Below, piece by piece: positions 9,425 through 18,801 of a stretch of DNA of 64,000 nt (the stretch's first letter is position 1; each line of letters opens with the position of its first letter). This DNA is from Halopseudomonas laoshanensis (lineage in GTDB: Bacteria; Pseudomonadota; Gammaproteobacteria; Pseudomonadales; Pseudomonadaceae), in assembly GCF_008365385.1 (NCBI RefSeq), contig NZ_QOVF01000004.1, positions 1 to 64,000 of the forward strand, written 5' to 3'. The translations under genes and the position numbers were made by a program. Below the pieces are notes generated by a model. The model had not been told where the DNA came from, did no database searches, and saw nothing but the letters and a program-made list of their open reading frames with translations.

Positions 9425-9715
9425 ATGAGGTTGCCTGCGGTTTATATGATGGCTTCGGGTATACAGGGCACGCTGTATATCGGGGTGACGTCGAATCTGG
9501 TGCAACGGGTTTGGCAGCATCGGGAGGGTGTTGCTGACGGATTCACTGAGCGTTTCGGGGTGAAGAGGTTGGTCTGGTATGAGATGCACGAGACGATGCA
9601 GGCGGCGATCGGTCGGGAAAAGAGTTTGAAGAAGTGGAATCGGGCGTGGAAGGTGCGGCTTATTGAGGAGCGGAATTTGGCTTGGCGGGATTTGTGGGAG
9701 GAGATTTGCGAGTAG
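9425..9715 (+). CDS. GIY-YIG domain endonuclease (YhbQ-like, 96 aa)
   Basis: A single-domain small nuclease: the GIY-YIG core reads YMMASGIQGTLYIGVTSNLV, followed by the conserved Arg in QRVWQH and the metal-binding Glu in AAIGREKSLKKWNR. The length (96 residues) is usual for stand-alone GIY-YIG proteins of the UPF0213 type. The start at 9425 is preferred over 9404 because a GGGAGG site lies at the right distance. It sits directly beside a pair of GTCATTCCCGC palindromes, which may be meaningful since the family cuts structured or repeated DNA in some systems; that link is inference. Confidence 0.85.
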   Translation: MRLPAVYMMASGIQGTLYIGVTSNLVQRVWQHREGVADGFTERFGVKRLVWYEMHETMQAAIGREKSLKKWNRAWKVRLIEERNLAWRDLWEEICE

Positions 9716-9786
9716 GGGGTATTTGGATGTGATCCTCAGAGAGCTTGGCGGTCTACAGGGGTGGGAACATAAGTCTGTCTGATACA

Positions 9787-9818
9787 CCGCTTGGATTCCC
9801 GCCTGCGCGGGAATGACG
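9787..9818. repeat. REP palindrome, arm 1 of a perfect 32-bp inverted pair
   Basis: CCGCTTGGATTCCCGCCTGC continuing GCGGGAATGACG is the right-end palindrome of the REPIN-like family. Its exact reverse complement lies at 9917-9948. The 98 bp between them has no resemblance to the standard spacer and no gene. Confidence 0.8.
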
Positions 9819-9916
9819 GGGTAACAGGAAAGTAGGGTGGTATGCCTGAGCATCTGGTGATTCCCGCAAATTCGCACAGCTCCAGTTCAAACAATCTCTG
9901 GCCATATCTCCAGCAC

Positions 9917-9948
9917 CGTCATTCCCGCGCAGGCGGGAATCCAAGCGG
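9917..9948. repeat. REP palindrome, arm 2 of a perfect 32-bp inverted pair
   Basis: CGTCATTCCCGCGCAGGCGG continuing GAATCCAAGCGG is the exact reverse complement of 9787-9818. It lies 43 bp beyond the stop codon of the DAHP synthase gene, so the pair sits between the GIY-YIG and DAHP synthase genes, which converge on it. Confidence 0.8.
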
Positions 9949-9990
9949 ACTGTGAGCTGACGCAATTGCCCCTGAGCCGCCTCGATCAAC

Positions 9991-11343
9991 TTACCGCCGC
10001 GCGTTCTTCAACGTTTCCGCAATCATAAACGCCAACTCCAGCGACTGGTCCGCATTCAACCGCGGATCGCAGTGCGTGTGGTAGCGGTCCGACAGGCCGG
10101 CTTCGGTTACCGGGGTGGCGCCGCCTATGCATTCGGTGACGTTTTGGCCGGTCATCTCGATATGGATGCCACCCGCCCAGGTACCTTCGGCCTCGTGCAC
10201 GGCGAAGAACTGTTCCACTTCCTTGAGAATGCTGGCGAAGTCGCGGGTTTTGTAGCCGCTGGAGGCTTTGATGGTGTTGCCGTGCATCGGGTCAGAGCTC
10301 CACAGCACCTGCTTGCCTTCGCGTTCGATGGCGCGCACCAGCTGCGGCATATGCGCTTCAACCTTGTCTGCACCCATACGCACAATCAGGTTCAGCCGGC
10401 CCGGATCGTTTTCCGGGTTGAGCACGTCGATCAGCCGCAGCAACTCTTCTGGATCCGTGCTGGGGCCGGTTTTGACTCCGATGGGGTTATTGATGCCACG
10501 CATGAATTCCACGTGGGCGCCGCCGGGCTGTCGCGTGCGGTCACCAATCCAGAGCATGTGCGCGGAGCAGTCATACCAGTCGCCGGTGAGGCTGTCCTGG
10601 CGGGTGAAGGCTTGTTCGTAGTTCAGCAGCAGCGCTTCATGCGCAGTGAAAAAGGAGGTCTCGCGCAGCTGTGCGCTGTGTTCCAGGTCGACGCCGCAGG
10701 CGCGCATAAAGGCCAGGCTTTCGTCGATGCGGCTGGCGAGGTTCTCGAAGCGGTGGCTGGTCGCGGAGTTGGCGATAAAATCCAGGTTCCACTGATGCAC
10801 CTTGTCCAGGCTGGCAAAGCCGCCGGAAGCGAAGGCACGCAGAAGGTTCAAAGTGGCCGTGGCCTGGTGGTAGGCCATTAACAGCCGTTGCGGATCGGGG
10901 GCGCGGCCGCCGGCTTCGAAGGCTATATTGTTGATGATGTCGCCACGGTAGGCGGGCAGGGTCAGATCGCCCTGGGTTTCATCATCGGCCGAACGCGGTT
11001 TGGCAAACTGCCCGGCCATGCGCCCAACCTTGACTACCGGGCAGCTGGCGGCAAAGGTCATGACCACAGCCATCTGCAGCAGTACCTTGAAGGTATCGCG
11101 AATCTTCGGTGCGGAGAACTCGGCAAAGCTTTCGGCGCAGTCGCCGCCCTGCAACAGGAATGCGCGGCCCTGGGTGACTTCAGCAAACTGGCGGCGCAAT
11201 TCACGCGCTTCCCCGGCAAATACCAGCGGCGGATAACTCGCCAGCGTGCTTTCAACCTGCGCCAAAGCATCGGCATCGGCATACGTGGGTTGCTGAATGA
11301 TCGGTTTGCTGCGCCAGCTGTCGGGGGTCCAGGGTGCGGTCAT
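9991..11343 (-). CDS. Class II 3-deoxy-7-phosphoheptulonate (DAHP) synthase
   Basis: A 450-residue enzyme for the first shikimate step (phosphoenolpyruvate plus erythrose-4-phosphate to DAHP). It is the plant/class II type, recognisable from the N-terminal [19 protein letters not shown], the metal-ligand [11 protein letters not shown] motif, [14 protein letters not shown], and the C-terminal [17 protein letters not shown]. The start at 11343 is used because the family begins MTxxWTPxSWR; the longer in-frame extension to 11724 overlaps the divergent gene. Pseudomonads usually carry class I AroF/AroG as well, so this may be an extra isoenzyme or a secondary-metabolism feeder. No phenazine genes are near. 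Confidence 0.93.
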   Translation of the reverse strand: MTAPWTPDSWRSKPIIQQPTYADADALAQVESTLASYPPLVFAGEARELRRQFAEVTQGRAFLLQGGDCAESFAEFSAPKIRDTFKVLLQMAVVMTFAASCPVVKVGRMAGQFAKPRSADDETQGDLTLPAYRGDIINNIAFEAGGRAPDPQRLLMAYHQATATLNLLRAFASGGFASLDKVHQWNLDFIANSATSHRFENLASRIDESLAFMRACGVDLEHSAQLRETSFFTAHEALLLNYEQAFTRQDSLTGDWYDCSAHMLWIGDRTRQPGGAHVEFMRGINNPIGVKTGPSTDPEELLRLIDVLNPENDPGRLNLIVRMGADKVEAHMPQLVRAIEREGKQVLWSSDPMHGNTIKASSGYKTRDFASILKEVEQFFAVHEAEGTWAGGIHIEMTGQNVTECIGGATPVTEAGLSDRYHTHCDPRLNADQSLELAFMIAETLKNARR

Positions 11344-11454
11344 GTGGTCTCTTGAATTGGGTATTGAAGTGCTGCAATGGTACTCTGAGTCATGACATTC
11401 AGACAGCCCATCCCTTTTTTCAAGCGTGTTTTCAACGCTTTGAGGCCTTTTTCG

Positions 11455-12228
11455 ATGAGTAATGAAGAGAGCCTGCTCGAAGCCATTCGTGACGATTACG
11501 GTGTGCTGCGTGTAACCGAATCGGAAGGTTACCGCTTTCTGTATTTTGGCGAACAGACCGAGCAAAGCTGCTGCTTTGAGGCGGATCCCGCCTGGTTGGA
11601 GTACGACTACACGCGGGCCATGTTGCTTGCGCTGTATTGGCAGAACCGGCCGCAGCAAGTGACCTTGCTCGGACTGGGCGGTGGCAGCCTGGCTAATTGC
11701 CTGCTCAAGCATTTTCAGCCGCAACAGGTGACTGCTGTGGAGTTGCGCCCGGCGGTGGTAGATGCGGGTCGCAAGTGGCTGGGCTTGAGCGAAGATCCGC
11801 GGCTCGAAATCAAGATTGGCTGCGCGGAGCAGTACATCAACGAATCACCGGCCAGCTGCGATCTGCTGTTTGTTGATCTGTATATGGAAGGGGGTATTTC
11901 GCGCTTGCAGCTGCAGGCCGAATTCTTCCAACGCTGTCACCGGGCACTGCGGCCCGGCGGGTTGCTGGTCATCAATCAATGGCAGCTGGGCAACACTGGT
12001 AACCCCTATGCCGGGCGCATGCTGGAGCAGCTGTTTGGCGACAAGTATCTGCAGGTGCCGGTCGAGGAGGGCAACATCCTGTTATTCATACCCGCCAGTG
12101 GGCAGTTGTTTCTGGAAAAGCTGGCATTACGCAGCTGGGCGGATGATTTGGAGGCGCAGCTGGGTTATTCGCTGCGCCCGTATATCGAGGCGCTACGCCG
12201 CGCGAGCGATGCGCCGGTTATCGACTAA
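11455..12228 (+). CDS. Spermidine synthase-like methyltransferase-fold protein
   Basis: About 257 residues with a Rossmann-fold aminopropyltransferase core: [17 protein letters not shown] (nucleotide-binding glycine loop), then [20 protein letters not shown] and [12 protein letters not shown]. This resembles the SpeE-like proteins found widely in Pseudomonas rather than a classical SpeE: no speD is adjacent, and I could not check the polyamine-site residues. The start is uncertain: ATG 11392 gives 278 residues, but the family-like region begins [16 protein letters not shown] at 11455. It is divergent from the DAHP synthase gene. Confidence 0.78.
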   Translation: MSNEESLLEAIRDDYGVLRVTESEGYRFLYFGEQTEQSCCFEADPAWLEYDYTRAMLLALYWQNRPQQVTLLGLGGGSLANCLLKHFQPQQVTAVELRPAVVDAGRKWLGLSEDPRLEIKIGCAEQYINESPASCDLLFVDLYMEGGISRLQLQAEFFQRCHRALRPGGLLVINQWQLGNTGNPYAGRMLEQLFGDKYLQVPVEEGNILLFIPASGQLFLEKLALRSWADDLEAQLGYSLRPYIEALRRASDAPVID

Positions 12229-12234
12229 TCCGGC

Positions 12235-13074
12235 TCAGCCCCGAGCGACAGGGCGCTGTGGGTCGGTAATCCATTCACTCCAGGAGCCCGAGTACAATTT
12301 GGGTTCTGGCAGTCCGGCCTCGACGGCGGCGAGGATGTTGTGGCAGGCGGTTACGCCGGACCCACAGTAACTTACCAGTTCTTTTCCGCTGTCGTGCCAG
12401 GGCGCAAAGCGGGTTTTGAGTTGTTCCGGCGTTAACCAGCGTCCATCGGCGAGTGTGTTCTCGGCGCACGGCAGATTGGCCGCACCAGGAATATGCCCGG
12501 CGACCGGGTCCAGCGGTTCCACCTCGCCGCGATAGCGTGCTGGACCGCGGGCGTCGAGCAACTGCAGCGATGAGTCCTCCAGGCGCTGGGCAATTTCCGC
12601 TGCATCAATCAGCTTGCTGTTATCCGCTTGGCCTTGAAAATTGCCTTCTGCCGCCGGGCGCGGCGTTTCCTGGCTTACCGGCAGGCCAGCGGTAGTCCAG
12701 GCCTGAAACCCACCGTCCAGGACCTTGACTCTTGTATGGCCAAGCCAGCGCAACGACCACCACAGACGAGCAGCAAACAAACCGGCGCCGTCGTCATAGA
12801 CCACCACCTGATCAGCATTATTCAGGCCGATGCGTTGCAGCCGCGCTTGCAGCACCTCTGGATCGGGAAGCGGATGGCGCCCGGTGATGCCAGGAACGAC
12901 CTTGGCAGACAAGTCCTTATCCAGATGCATATAGCGCGCGCCGGGAATGTGGCCAGCGGCATAATCGAAACGACCCTGATCCGGTTGGTCCAGTGAAAAG
13001 CGGCAATCGATCAGGCATAGCTTTGGGTCATCAAGCAGTTTTGCCAGGGCGTGGATATCGATAAGCTGGGACAT
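12235..13074 (-). CDS. sseA: 3-mercaptopyruvate sulfurtransferase
   Basis: A 279-residue tandem-rhodanese protein. The inactive N-terminal rhodanese domain spans about 1-140 and the catalytic domain about 155-275. The active-site loop is CGSGVTA with the cysteine near residue 237; the CG[S/T]GVT form marks mercaptopyruvate rather than thiosulfate sulfurtransferases. It transfers sulfur from 3-mercaptopyruvate to cyanide or thiol acceptors. It converges with the spermidine-synthase-like gene across only 6 bp, and no terminator is visible between them. Confidence 0.9.
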   Translation of the reverse strand: MSQLIDIHALAKLLDDPKLCLIDCRFSLDQPDQGRFDYAAGHIPGARYMHLDKDLSAKVVPGITGRHPLPDPEVLQARLQRIGLNNADQVVVYDDGAGLFAARLWWSLRWLGHTRVKVLDGGFQAWTTAGLPVSQETPRPAAEGNFQGQADNSKLIDAAEIAQRLEDSSLQLLDARGPARYRGEVEPLDPVAGHIPGAANLPCAENTLADGRWLTPEQLKTRFAPWHDSGKELVSYCGSGVTACHNILAAVEAGLPEPKLYSGSWSEWITDPQRPVARG

Positions 13075-13317
13075 GTGCCGGTCTCCTGAAGAAGCTGATT
13101 GGCCAGTGTAGCTGCATATGTGTGGTGGCAGCGCACTATTGGTGAGAACGTCATATTCTGCTACTTCGTCCTGATTCTGGCTTACCTGCCATATGGGTCG
13201 CGAGCATGCATCGCTATGCTGGAGAACGGTTGCATGACCAGCTCAGCCAAACTGTCGAGCCAAGGAATCTGGTCAACCTGTTCATTCAACGGCAGTTAAT
13301 CGACGAAAGGAGGCGAC

Positions 13318-14496
13318 ATGCCCGGCCCGCTGGAATCACTGAAGATCCTCGACTTCTCCACGTTGTTACCCGGCCCCTTTGCCTCGCTGATGCTCGCCGA
13401 CATGGGCGCCGAGGTGTTGCGCGTGGAATCACCCGAGCGCGTGGACCTGGTGCGCATGTTGCCGCCCCACGTAAACGGGGTATCCACCAGCCATGCCTAC
13501 CTCAACCGCAACAAGGGCTCCATCGGGCTTAATCTCAAGGCTCGCGAGGCGCAGGCGATCGTGCGCGGATTGATTGCCGAGTACGACATCCTGATCGAGC
13601 AATTCCGTCCGGGTGTGATGGATAAACTGGGCGTGGGCTATGAGGCGCTCAAGGCCATCAATCCGCGGTTGATCTATGTGTCTATAACCGGTTATGGCCA
13701 GACCGGGCCCTATCGAGACCGCGCCGGGCATGACATCAACTACCTGGCGCTGTCCGGGTTGGCCAGTTATACCGGCAGGCGGGATGATGGGCCGGTGCCG
13801 CCGGGCATGCAGGTGGCGGATGTGGCCGGTGGGTCGCTGCACGCCGTGGCGGGCCTGTTGGCAGCCGTGGTGCATCGTGAGCGCACTGGTGAAGGTCAGC
13901 ATGTGGACATCAGCATGACCGATTGTGTATTCAGCCTGAATGCCATGGCGGGAGCCGCGTGCCTTGCGGCCGAGGTGGAACCCGAGCTGGAAGGCACCAT
14001 GCTCAATGGGGGCAGCTTCTATGATTACTATCGCACCCGAGACGGTCGCTGGATGGCCGTCGGCAGCCTCGAACCGCAATTTCTGAAAGCATTGTGCGAA
14101 ACCCTGGGTCGGCCGGAATTGGCGGCTACCGGTTTGTCCGCCAGCAAGAGTGATCAGCAAAAGCTCAAGGCCGAGCTCACCACCGCGTTCCTGCAGCATG
14201 ATTTCAGCCACTGGTGCGAGCAGTTTGCCGGGGTGGATGCCTGTGTTGAACCAGTGCTGTCATTGAAGGAAGCCGCACGACATCCGCAGCTGGTGGCTCG
14301 TGGAGTGGTGCAGCAGGTGCCGGTTGGCGACGTCATGCAACCGCAAATGGCCTGCCCGATCGTATTCGGTAGTGGTGCGAGTATCCCCAGGCATGGTGGT
14401 AAGGCCCTGGGCGAGGATTCGGAACGGATCCTGTTGGGCATGGGTCTAACGCCAGAGGAAATTGCTGCCTTGCGGGCAGCCAGGGCGGTCGGCTAA
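13318..14496 (+). CDS. CaiB/BaiF CoA-transferase family III protein, probably alpha-methylacyl-CoA racemase-like
   Basis: A 392-residue member of the class III CoA-transferase family. The N-terminus reads LKILDFSTLLPGPFASLMLADMGAEVLRVE, and the catalytic aspartate is in the GHDINYLALSG segment. The IGLNLKAREAQ and GYGQTGPYRDRAGHD motifs are like those of alpha-methylacyl-CoA racemases (Amacr), which act on 2-methyl-branched acyl-CoAs. That would fit the branched-terpene breakdown encoded further along, but the genes are 30 kb apart. A strong AAGGAGGCGAC site precedes the ATG. CoA transfer to an organic acid is the alternative. Confidence 0.85.
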   Translation: MPGPLESLKILDFSTLLPGPFASLMLADMGAEVLRVESPERVDLVRMLPPHVNGVSTSHAYLNRNKGSIGLNLKAREAQAIVRGLIAEYDILIEQFRPGVMDKLGVGYEALKAINPRLIYVSITGYGQTGPYRDRAGHDINYLALSGLASYTGRRDDGPVPPGMQVADVAGGSLHAVAGLLAAVVHRERTGEGQHVDISMTDCVFSLNAMAGAACLAAEVEPELEGTMLNGGSFYDYYRTRDGRWMAVGSLEPQFLKALCETLGRPELAATGLSASKSDQQKLKAELTTAFLQHDFSHWCEQFAGVDACVEPVLSLKEAARHPQLVARGVVQQVPVGDVMQPQMACPIVFGSGASIPRHGGKALGEDSERILLGMGLTPEEIAALRAARAVG

Positions 14497-14640
14497 GGCT
14501 GGCGATACACAAGATGCGCTGTTGAGAAGCATCCGACCAATGGTCCTGAATTTTTCCTGATGCTGGCCGATAACCACTCATTAGCCGGACATCCAATGCG
14601 GGTGTTCATTCACTGGATATGCATCCGGGAGAAGGTATCG

Positions 14641-15750
14641 ATGACTCAATTCAACTCCATTCAGCCAGGTATGGTGCGTCAGAACGCATCCACGTCCAAC
14701 TGCATGCCGCGCCTTGATCCGCAGCAAACCCTGGCTAATCGGTTGGCCGAACGACTGGGCCTGGAAAAGGCCAGCTTGAACGGCAAGGCAGACGATTTTG
14801 CGCCAGCCAAGGTTGCTGAACGTATTCTGGGGTTTATCGGTGGCCGGCTGGAGTCGCAGAAGGCCGCGGGCGCGGACACTACCGAACTGCAGAAAATGTA
14901 TGACCAGGCCGCGAAAGGCGTAGAGCAGGGCTTCAAAGAAGCACGCAAGATTCTCGATGGCATGGGGGTGCTGGGCGGCAACATTGCCGCTGATATCGAC
15001 AAGACCTACGAGCTGATTCAGACCGGCATGAAGGACATGGCCGAGCGTCTGCTACCGCAGGCGAGCGACGCAAACCAGCCCTCGTTGTCGGCCAATGCCA
15101 GCCGTTTCGAGGCGCAGTCCCAGACTTTTGATCTGTCCGTCACCACGCGCGAGGGTGACCGTTTGCGTATCAGCGTGGCTCAGGCGTCGTCCAGGGCATC
15201 CAGCAGCCAGGTAGAGGCGGGTGGCACCCAGGCGCAGGGTCAAAGTATCCAGGTTGGCGGCTGGCAGGTGGAGGTCGAAGGCGATCTGAACGATCAGGAA
15301 CGCAAGGCGCTGGAGCAGTTGCTCGGCGAAGTACAGGGCCTGTCGGATCAGTTTTATTCTGGCGACTACGCAGGCGCCTTTGACCGCGCGTTGGAACTGA
15401 ACCTGGACGGCGGGCAGTTGGCGTCCATGTCACTCAACCTGACGCAGACCAGTGTGCGCCAGGTGAATGAAACCTATGGTCGGGTAGCTGGCCAGGAAGC
15501 GCCTTCCAGTGCGGTGAACAGCGACCTGCGTGAATATGCCGATGGTTTGCTTGAGGCCCTGCGCACGGCCAACGACCTGACCTCGTCACCCAGCGATTTG
15601 CTGCGTGATCTGCTCAAGGGCGGTATGGCGATGGACGACCGCTTTGACCAAGGCCGGCTGGACAAGGCCATGAGCCTCAACGATCTGTTACTTGAAGGCC
15701 TCAAGGGGCAAGTCGAGAACCCTGCCGAGCAGGCAGTTGACAGCGAGTAA
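14641..15750 (+). CDS. DUF5610 domain-containing protein
   Basis: About 369 residues, Gln/Ala/Ser-rich, without a signal peptide or membrane segment. Residues about 20-135 (LANRLAERLGLEKASL ... MKDMAERL) look like the DUF5610 helical domain found in Pseudomonas hypothetical proteins. The central part is low-complexity; the C-terminal half is helical with acidic patches. The start at 14641 is chosen over an upstream ATG at 14560 because GGAGAAGG sits just before it. It stands alone; no function is known to me. Confidence 0.72.
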   Translation: MTQFNSIQPGMVRQNASTSNCMPRLDPQQTLANRLAERLGLEKASLNGKADDFAPAKVAERILGFIGGRLESQKAAGADTTELQKMYDQAAKGVEQGFKEARKILDGMGVLGGNIAADIDKTYELIQTGMKDMAERLLPQASDANQPSLSANASRFEAQSQTFDLSVTTREGDRLRISVAQASSRASSSQVEAGGTQAQGQSIQVGGWQVEVEGDLNDQERKALEQLLGEVQGLSDQFYSGDYAGAFDRALELNLDGGQLASMSLNLTQTSVRQVNETYGRVAGQEAPSSAVNSDLREYADGLLEALRTANDLTSSPSDLLRDLLKGGMAMDDRFDQGRLDKAMSLNDLLLEGLKGQVENPAEQAVDSE

Positions 15751-15821
15751 GTTTGCTGGCGTTTGTCTGCGGGAGGTCGAGGCGATCAGGGGCATGCCCT
15801 GGGTAGTCTTCGGAAGGTCAG

Positions 15822-15868
15822 AATGGATTCCCGCCTGTGCGGGAATGACGGAATGGCGTGAATGACGG
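15822..15868. repeat. Right-end REP palindrome with short degenerate tail
   Basis: AATGGATTCCCGCCTGTGCG continuing GGAATGACGG (to 15852), then a decayed half-site GCGTGAATGACGG. This is the most distant copy from the main cluster and again is a right-end type followed by half-site tails. Confidence 0.7.
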
Positions 15869-15904
15869 AAATAGCAGAAGTGCTGGAAATGCCGGGAAAA
15901 GGAA

Positions 15905-16402
15905 TCAGCTGTGAAACGCCTGCTGGCCGGTGAAATGCAGCAAGTGGCCGCAGCGGCGGCATTGATATTGCCTGCCACGTTGCACCCAGGCATGGCGCTG
16001 CGGGGTGAAGTGCACCTCTGCCGGGCAACCACAGCGGTAGTAATAGCGGGTGCCACGGCGTTTGACCGGGTAATCATGGCAGCGTTGCGCGGGTAGCTGG
16101 AACAGCCCGGTCATGATGCTCTGCCATTCCGGCCCGTGCGGACGGATGCGTGCACCGAACAGTTGATCGGCGAGCAGGTGCGCTACTTCGTGCGGCACCG
16201 TTTGCTGCAGAAAATCTTCACTGTGATCGCGATACATCTGCCCATTGAAGCGCAACAGGTTGCGGCCCAGATAAGCGACACCGGCGCGCTGCCCGCGCAG
16301 GTCAATATCCACCCGCGGACGTGGAAAGCGGCGATTGAACCGGGTTTCCGCGAGCTGGTAGCAGTGTTCGAGACGCGCCATGAGTTTATCCATGGGGCGC
16401 AT
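15905..16402 (-). CDS. sprT: SprT family zinc metalloprotease-like protein
   Basis: About 165 residues. The HEVAH zinc motif begins near residue 71 (QQTVPHEVAHLLADQLFG), and the C-terminus carries a zinc ribbon (YRCGCPAEV ... YQCRRCGHLL). This is the bacterial SprT architecture, related to the DNA-protein-crosslink protease Spartan; the bacterial role is poorly defined. The first ATG overlaps a TATAAT-like -10 hexamer, so translation may begin at the later ATGs (16393 or 16381), which match the usual family start. Confidence 0.88.
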   Translation of the reverse strand: MRPMDKLMARLEHCYQLAETRFNRRFPRPRVDIDLRGQRAGVAYLGRNLLRFNGQMYRDHSEDFLQQTVPHEVAHLLADQLFGARIRPHGPEWQSIMTGLFQLPAQRCHDYPVKRRGTRYYYRCGCPAEVHFTPQRHAWVQRGRQYQCRRCGHLLHFTGQQAFHS

Positions 16403-16438
16403 TATAAGATGAGGGCGCGGCCTGGCAACGCCACAGGG

Positions 16439-16906
16439 TCAAAAAATACCGGCTTCAAGACCGGCGGCCACGGTCAGCCCCAGTTCTTGCGCTTGCGCAA
16501 CAAAATCTTCCTGCCAGTCACCTTTGAATACTACAGGCTCCTGTACCCATTCCCAGCGCAAGCCAGTGACGATACTTTGCACCGCGCGGCGGGTGCCGGT
16601 CCCGTCCAGGCCTGCACGAATGTACAGAGCGCAGGGCAGGCCCTGCTTTTGCTCCAGTACCGGGTAGTAGCATCGGTCAAAAAAGTCCTTCAGCGCGCCG
16701 CTCATATAGCCCAGGTTCTCGGTCGTACCCAGGATGATCGCATCGGCCTGCAAAACGTCGTCCGGCTGCGCCTCCAGCGGTGGCTTCCAGCTCACGTTTA
16801 CGCCGCTTACTTCAGGATGACGCGCACCCTCAAGGACCGCCTCGACCAAGCGCCGGGTGTTGTCCGACGGGGCATGGGCAACGATCAGCAAATGCTTTTC
16901 AGTCAT
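16439..16906 (-). CDS. Flavodoxin-like NAD(P)H-dependent oxidoreductase
   Basis: A 155-residue flavodoxin-fold protein. The FMN phosphate loop is AHAPSDNTRRLVEAV near the N-terminus, and ADAIILGTTENLGYMSGALKDFFDR is the flavin-binding segment typical of WrbA/FMN-reductase-like proteins. The start at 16906 is supported by GGGAGAG; a longer frame to 16939 lacks one. Substrate unknown. It lies upstream of, and in the same direction as, sprT. Confidence 0.78.
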   Translation of the reverse strand: MTEKHLLIVAHAPSDNTRRLVEAVLEGARHPEVSGVNVSWKPPLEAQPDDVLQADAIILGTTENLGYMSGALKDFFDRCYYPVLEQKQGLPCALYIRAGLDGTGTRRAVQSIVTGLRWEWVQEPVVFKGDWQEDFVAQAQELGLTVAAGLEAGIF

Positions 16907-16971
16907 GCGGCTCTCCCATAGTCGATGGCATGTGCGCACTCAGGCTAGACCTGGCACGCGGCGAGGGACGC

Positions 16972-17262
16972 CTAGCGCCGATTACCCCATACCTTGGCCA
17001 CTGCGCGTTCGGTACCCAGCCAGGCGACCACGATGGCGAAAAGTCCGACCAGACAGAACACGCCAATAGGTACATATACCGCAACATCAATCCCGCGCGG
17101 GATAAACACCGCCAGTGCGGTACCCAACCCGAGAAATAGCAGACCAACCACCCATAAAATCAGCCGTGCTCGGGGGGTGTAGGTATACGCTTGATCCCCA
17201 CCTTCAAGGGGCGTGAGCAGGGGGCTGAACAGTCGGCGGGCAAAATTATTCACGCTGTGCAT
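16972..17262 (-). CDS. Small two-helix membrane protein, conserved hypothetical
   Basis: A 96-residue protein with a polar N-terminus (about 1-30), two hydrophobic helices (about 33-53 and 60-82) separated by IPRGID, and a short basic tail. It resembles unnamed Pseudomonas inner-membrane proteins. It may be cotranscribed with the flavodoxin-like gene 65 bp downstream. No function can be proposed. Confidence 0.65.
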   Translation of the reverse strand: MHSVNNFARRLFSPLLTPLEGGDQAYTYTPRARLILWVVGLLFLGLGTALAVFIPRGIDVAVYVPIGVFCLVGLFAIVVAWLGTERAVAKVWGNRR

Positions 17263-17493
17263 GGCGGGTCCGTGATGCAGATAGGGCGGTTGATGGTGCC
17301 GCCAGTGTAACGCCTTGCAGCGGCTGAATTGAAATATTGTTGTGCGGATTAGCGGTGGCGGGCGCCTGCTCGATGGGGTATGGTTTTTTCATAAGAGCCA
17401 GAAATACTTACTATTTTCGATCAGCTTAGAGCTGACAGCACTTTTGCACCCCCTCTGTCTGGAACCGATAGCAACCCATAAGGACTCGGCTCC

Positions 17494-18801
17494 ATGATGA
17501 TCATATTGCTGCCTATTGCAGCATTGTTGTGTGGTATCGCCCTGCTGTTGCTGGGCACCGGTTTACTCAATACCTTGCTGGCCCTGCGCGGCAGTGGCGA
17601 AGGTTTTGCAGACCAGACGCTGGGCCTGTTGGGCTCGGCTTATTTTGTTGGTTTTATTGTTGGTACCTGGCTATGCCCAAAGCTTATTCGGCGCATGGGG
17701 CATGTGCGTGCGTTCGGCTTTTTTGCCGCCGCCGCTGCCGCATCAGTGCTGATCCATGTGCTGTTGATCGATGTTGGCGTATGGCTGTTCCTGCGTGTGC
17801 TGACCGGTACCGCTCTGGTAGGGATCTATACCGTCATTGAGAGTTGGTTGAATACCCAGGCGCCGCCGGAGCGACGCGGACAGGTATTCGCGATCTATAT
17901 GGCGGTGAACCTTGGGGCGCTGGCACTGGCCCAGCAGTTGTTGCGGCTGGACAGCCCAATGGGCTTCAGCCTGTTTGCGGTCGCTGCCATTCTGATCATC
18001 GTCGCACTGATGCCTGTGGCCGCCACCAAGCTGAGCCAACCGGTCATAAGCGATACCCCCGGGCTGTCTCTCAAGCGCTTGTGGCTTGCCGCTCCGGTAG
18101 CCTGCGCTGCAGCGACATTGTCAGGTCTGGCCATGGGCGGATTCTGGGGGCTTGGTGCGGTTTACGCCGGACGCATGGGCATGGATGCGACGCAGGTAGC
18201 AGGTTTCGTATCTGTAGTGATCGTGGCTGGCGCGCTGTTTCAATGGCCGATGGGCATTCTTTCCGATCGGGTAGATCGGCGGCTGGCATTGGCGATTATC
18301 GCCGGGGTTGCCGCCGCCGGCGGAGTCTGTATGGCGTTATTCGGCCCGATGGGACAGTGGCTGCTGGTCGCTGCCGCGCTATTCGGCGGTGGCGCATTTG
18401 CGGTTTACCCTGCGGCCGTTGCGCATCTGATCGACCACCTCCATCACGAAGATATTCTCTCCGGCAACGCTTCGTTATTGATGCTGCATGGCGTTGGCGC
18501 TGCGGTAGGTCCGGCGCTGGCCGGCTGGCTGATGGGGCTCACCTCGGCCATGGCGCTACCGCTGTTCTTTACGCTGATGTTCGGGCTCTGCGGGCTATAT
18601 GCGCTGCAGCAATCGCGGCTGGGCAAGGACCGCATCGTCGATAGCGCAGCACATTACGTGCCCATGGTTCGCACGTCGCCAGCCGTGCTGGAAATGATGC
18701 TGGAAGACGCGGAAACCGACATCTCGCCTTCAACCGCTGACAGCGAGTCTACAATTAAACCGGCAGCCAACAGGAGTAACGCCGATGATTCTGGCAACTG
18801 A
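17494..18801 (+). CDS. MFS transporter of the YcaD type, coupled to ggpPS
   Basis: A 435-residue, about 12-helix major facilitator with a hydrophilic 60-residue C-terminal tail. Helix and loop patterns (LGSAYFVGFIVGTWLCPKLIRRMGH; IESWLNTQAPPERRGQVFAIYM) match YcaD-like carriers. Its last 17 bases overlap the start of the glucosylglycerol-phosphate synthase gene, implying translational coupling. A ycaD-like gene beside ggpPS is known in Stenotrophomonas rhizophila, so a role in moving glucosylglycerol or a related solute is a reasonable inference, but the substrate is not shown by the sequence. Confidence 0.85.
   Translation: MMIILLPIAALLCGIALLLLGTGLLNTLLALRGSGEGFADQTLGLLGSAYFVGFIVGTWLCPKLIRRMGHVRAFGFFAAAAAASVLIHVLLIDVGVWLFLRVLTGTALVGIYTVIESWLNTQAPPERRGQVFAIYMAVNLGALALAQQLLRLDSPMGFSLFAVAAILIIVALMPVAATKLSQPVISDTPGLSLKRLWLAAPVACAAATLSGLAMGGFWGLGAVYAGRMGMDATQVAGFVSVVIVAGALFQWPMGILSDRVDRRLALAIIAGVAAAGGVCMALFGPMGQWLLVAAALFGGGAFAVYPAAVAHLIDHLHHEDILSGNASLLMLHGVGAAVGPALAGWLMGLTSAMALPLFFTLMFGLCGLYALQQSRLGKDRIVDSAAHYVPMVRTSPAVLEMMLEDAETDISPSTADSESTIKPAANRSNADDSGN

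Noticed and set aside
13099-13299. A 66-codon frame between sseA and the CoA-transferase-like gene
   Set aside because: No ribosome-binding site, no recognisable domain, unusual composition; the 243-bp gap is more likely promoter DNA.
142-15868. GTCATTCCCGC repeats as a CRISPR array
   Set aside because: Palindromes occur in inverted pairs and with irregular spacing, no regular spacers, no cas gene.
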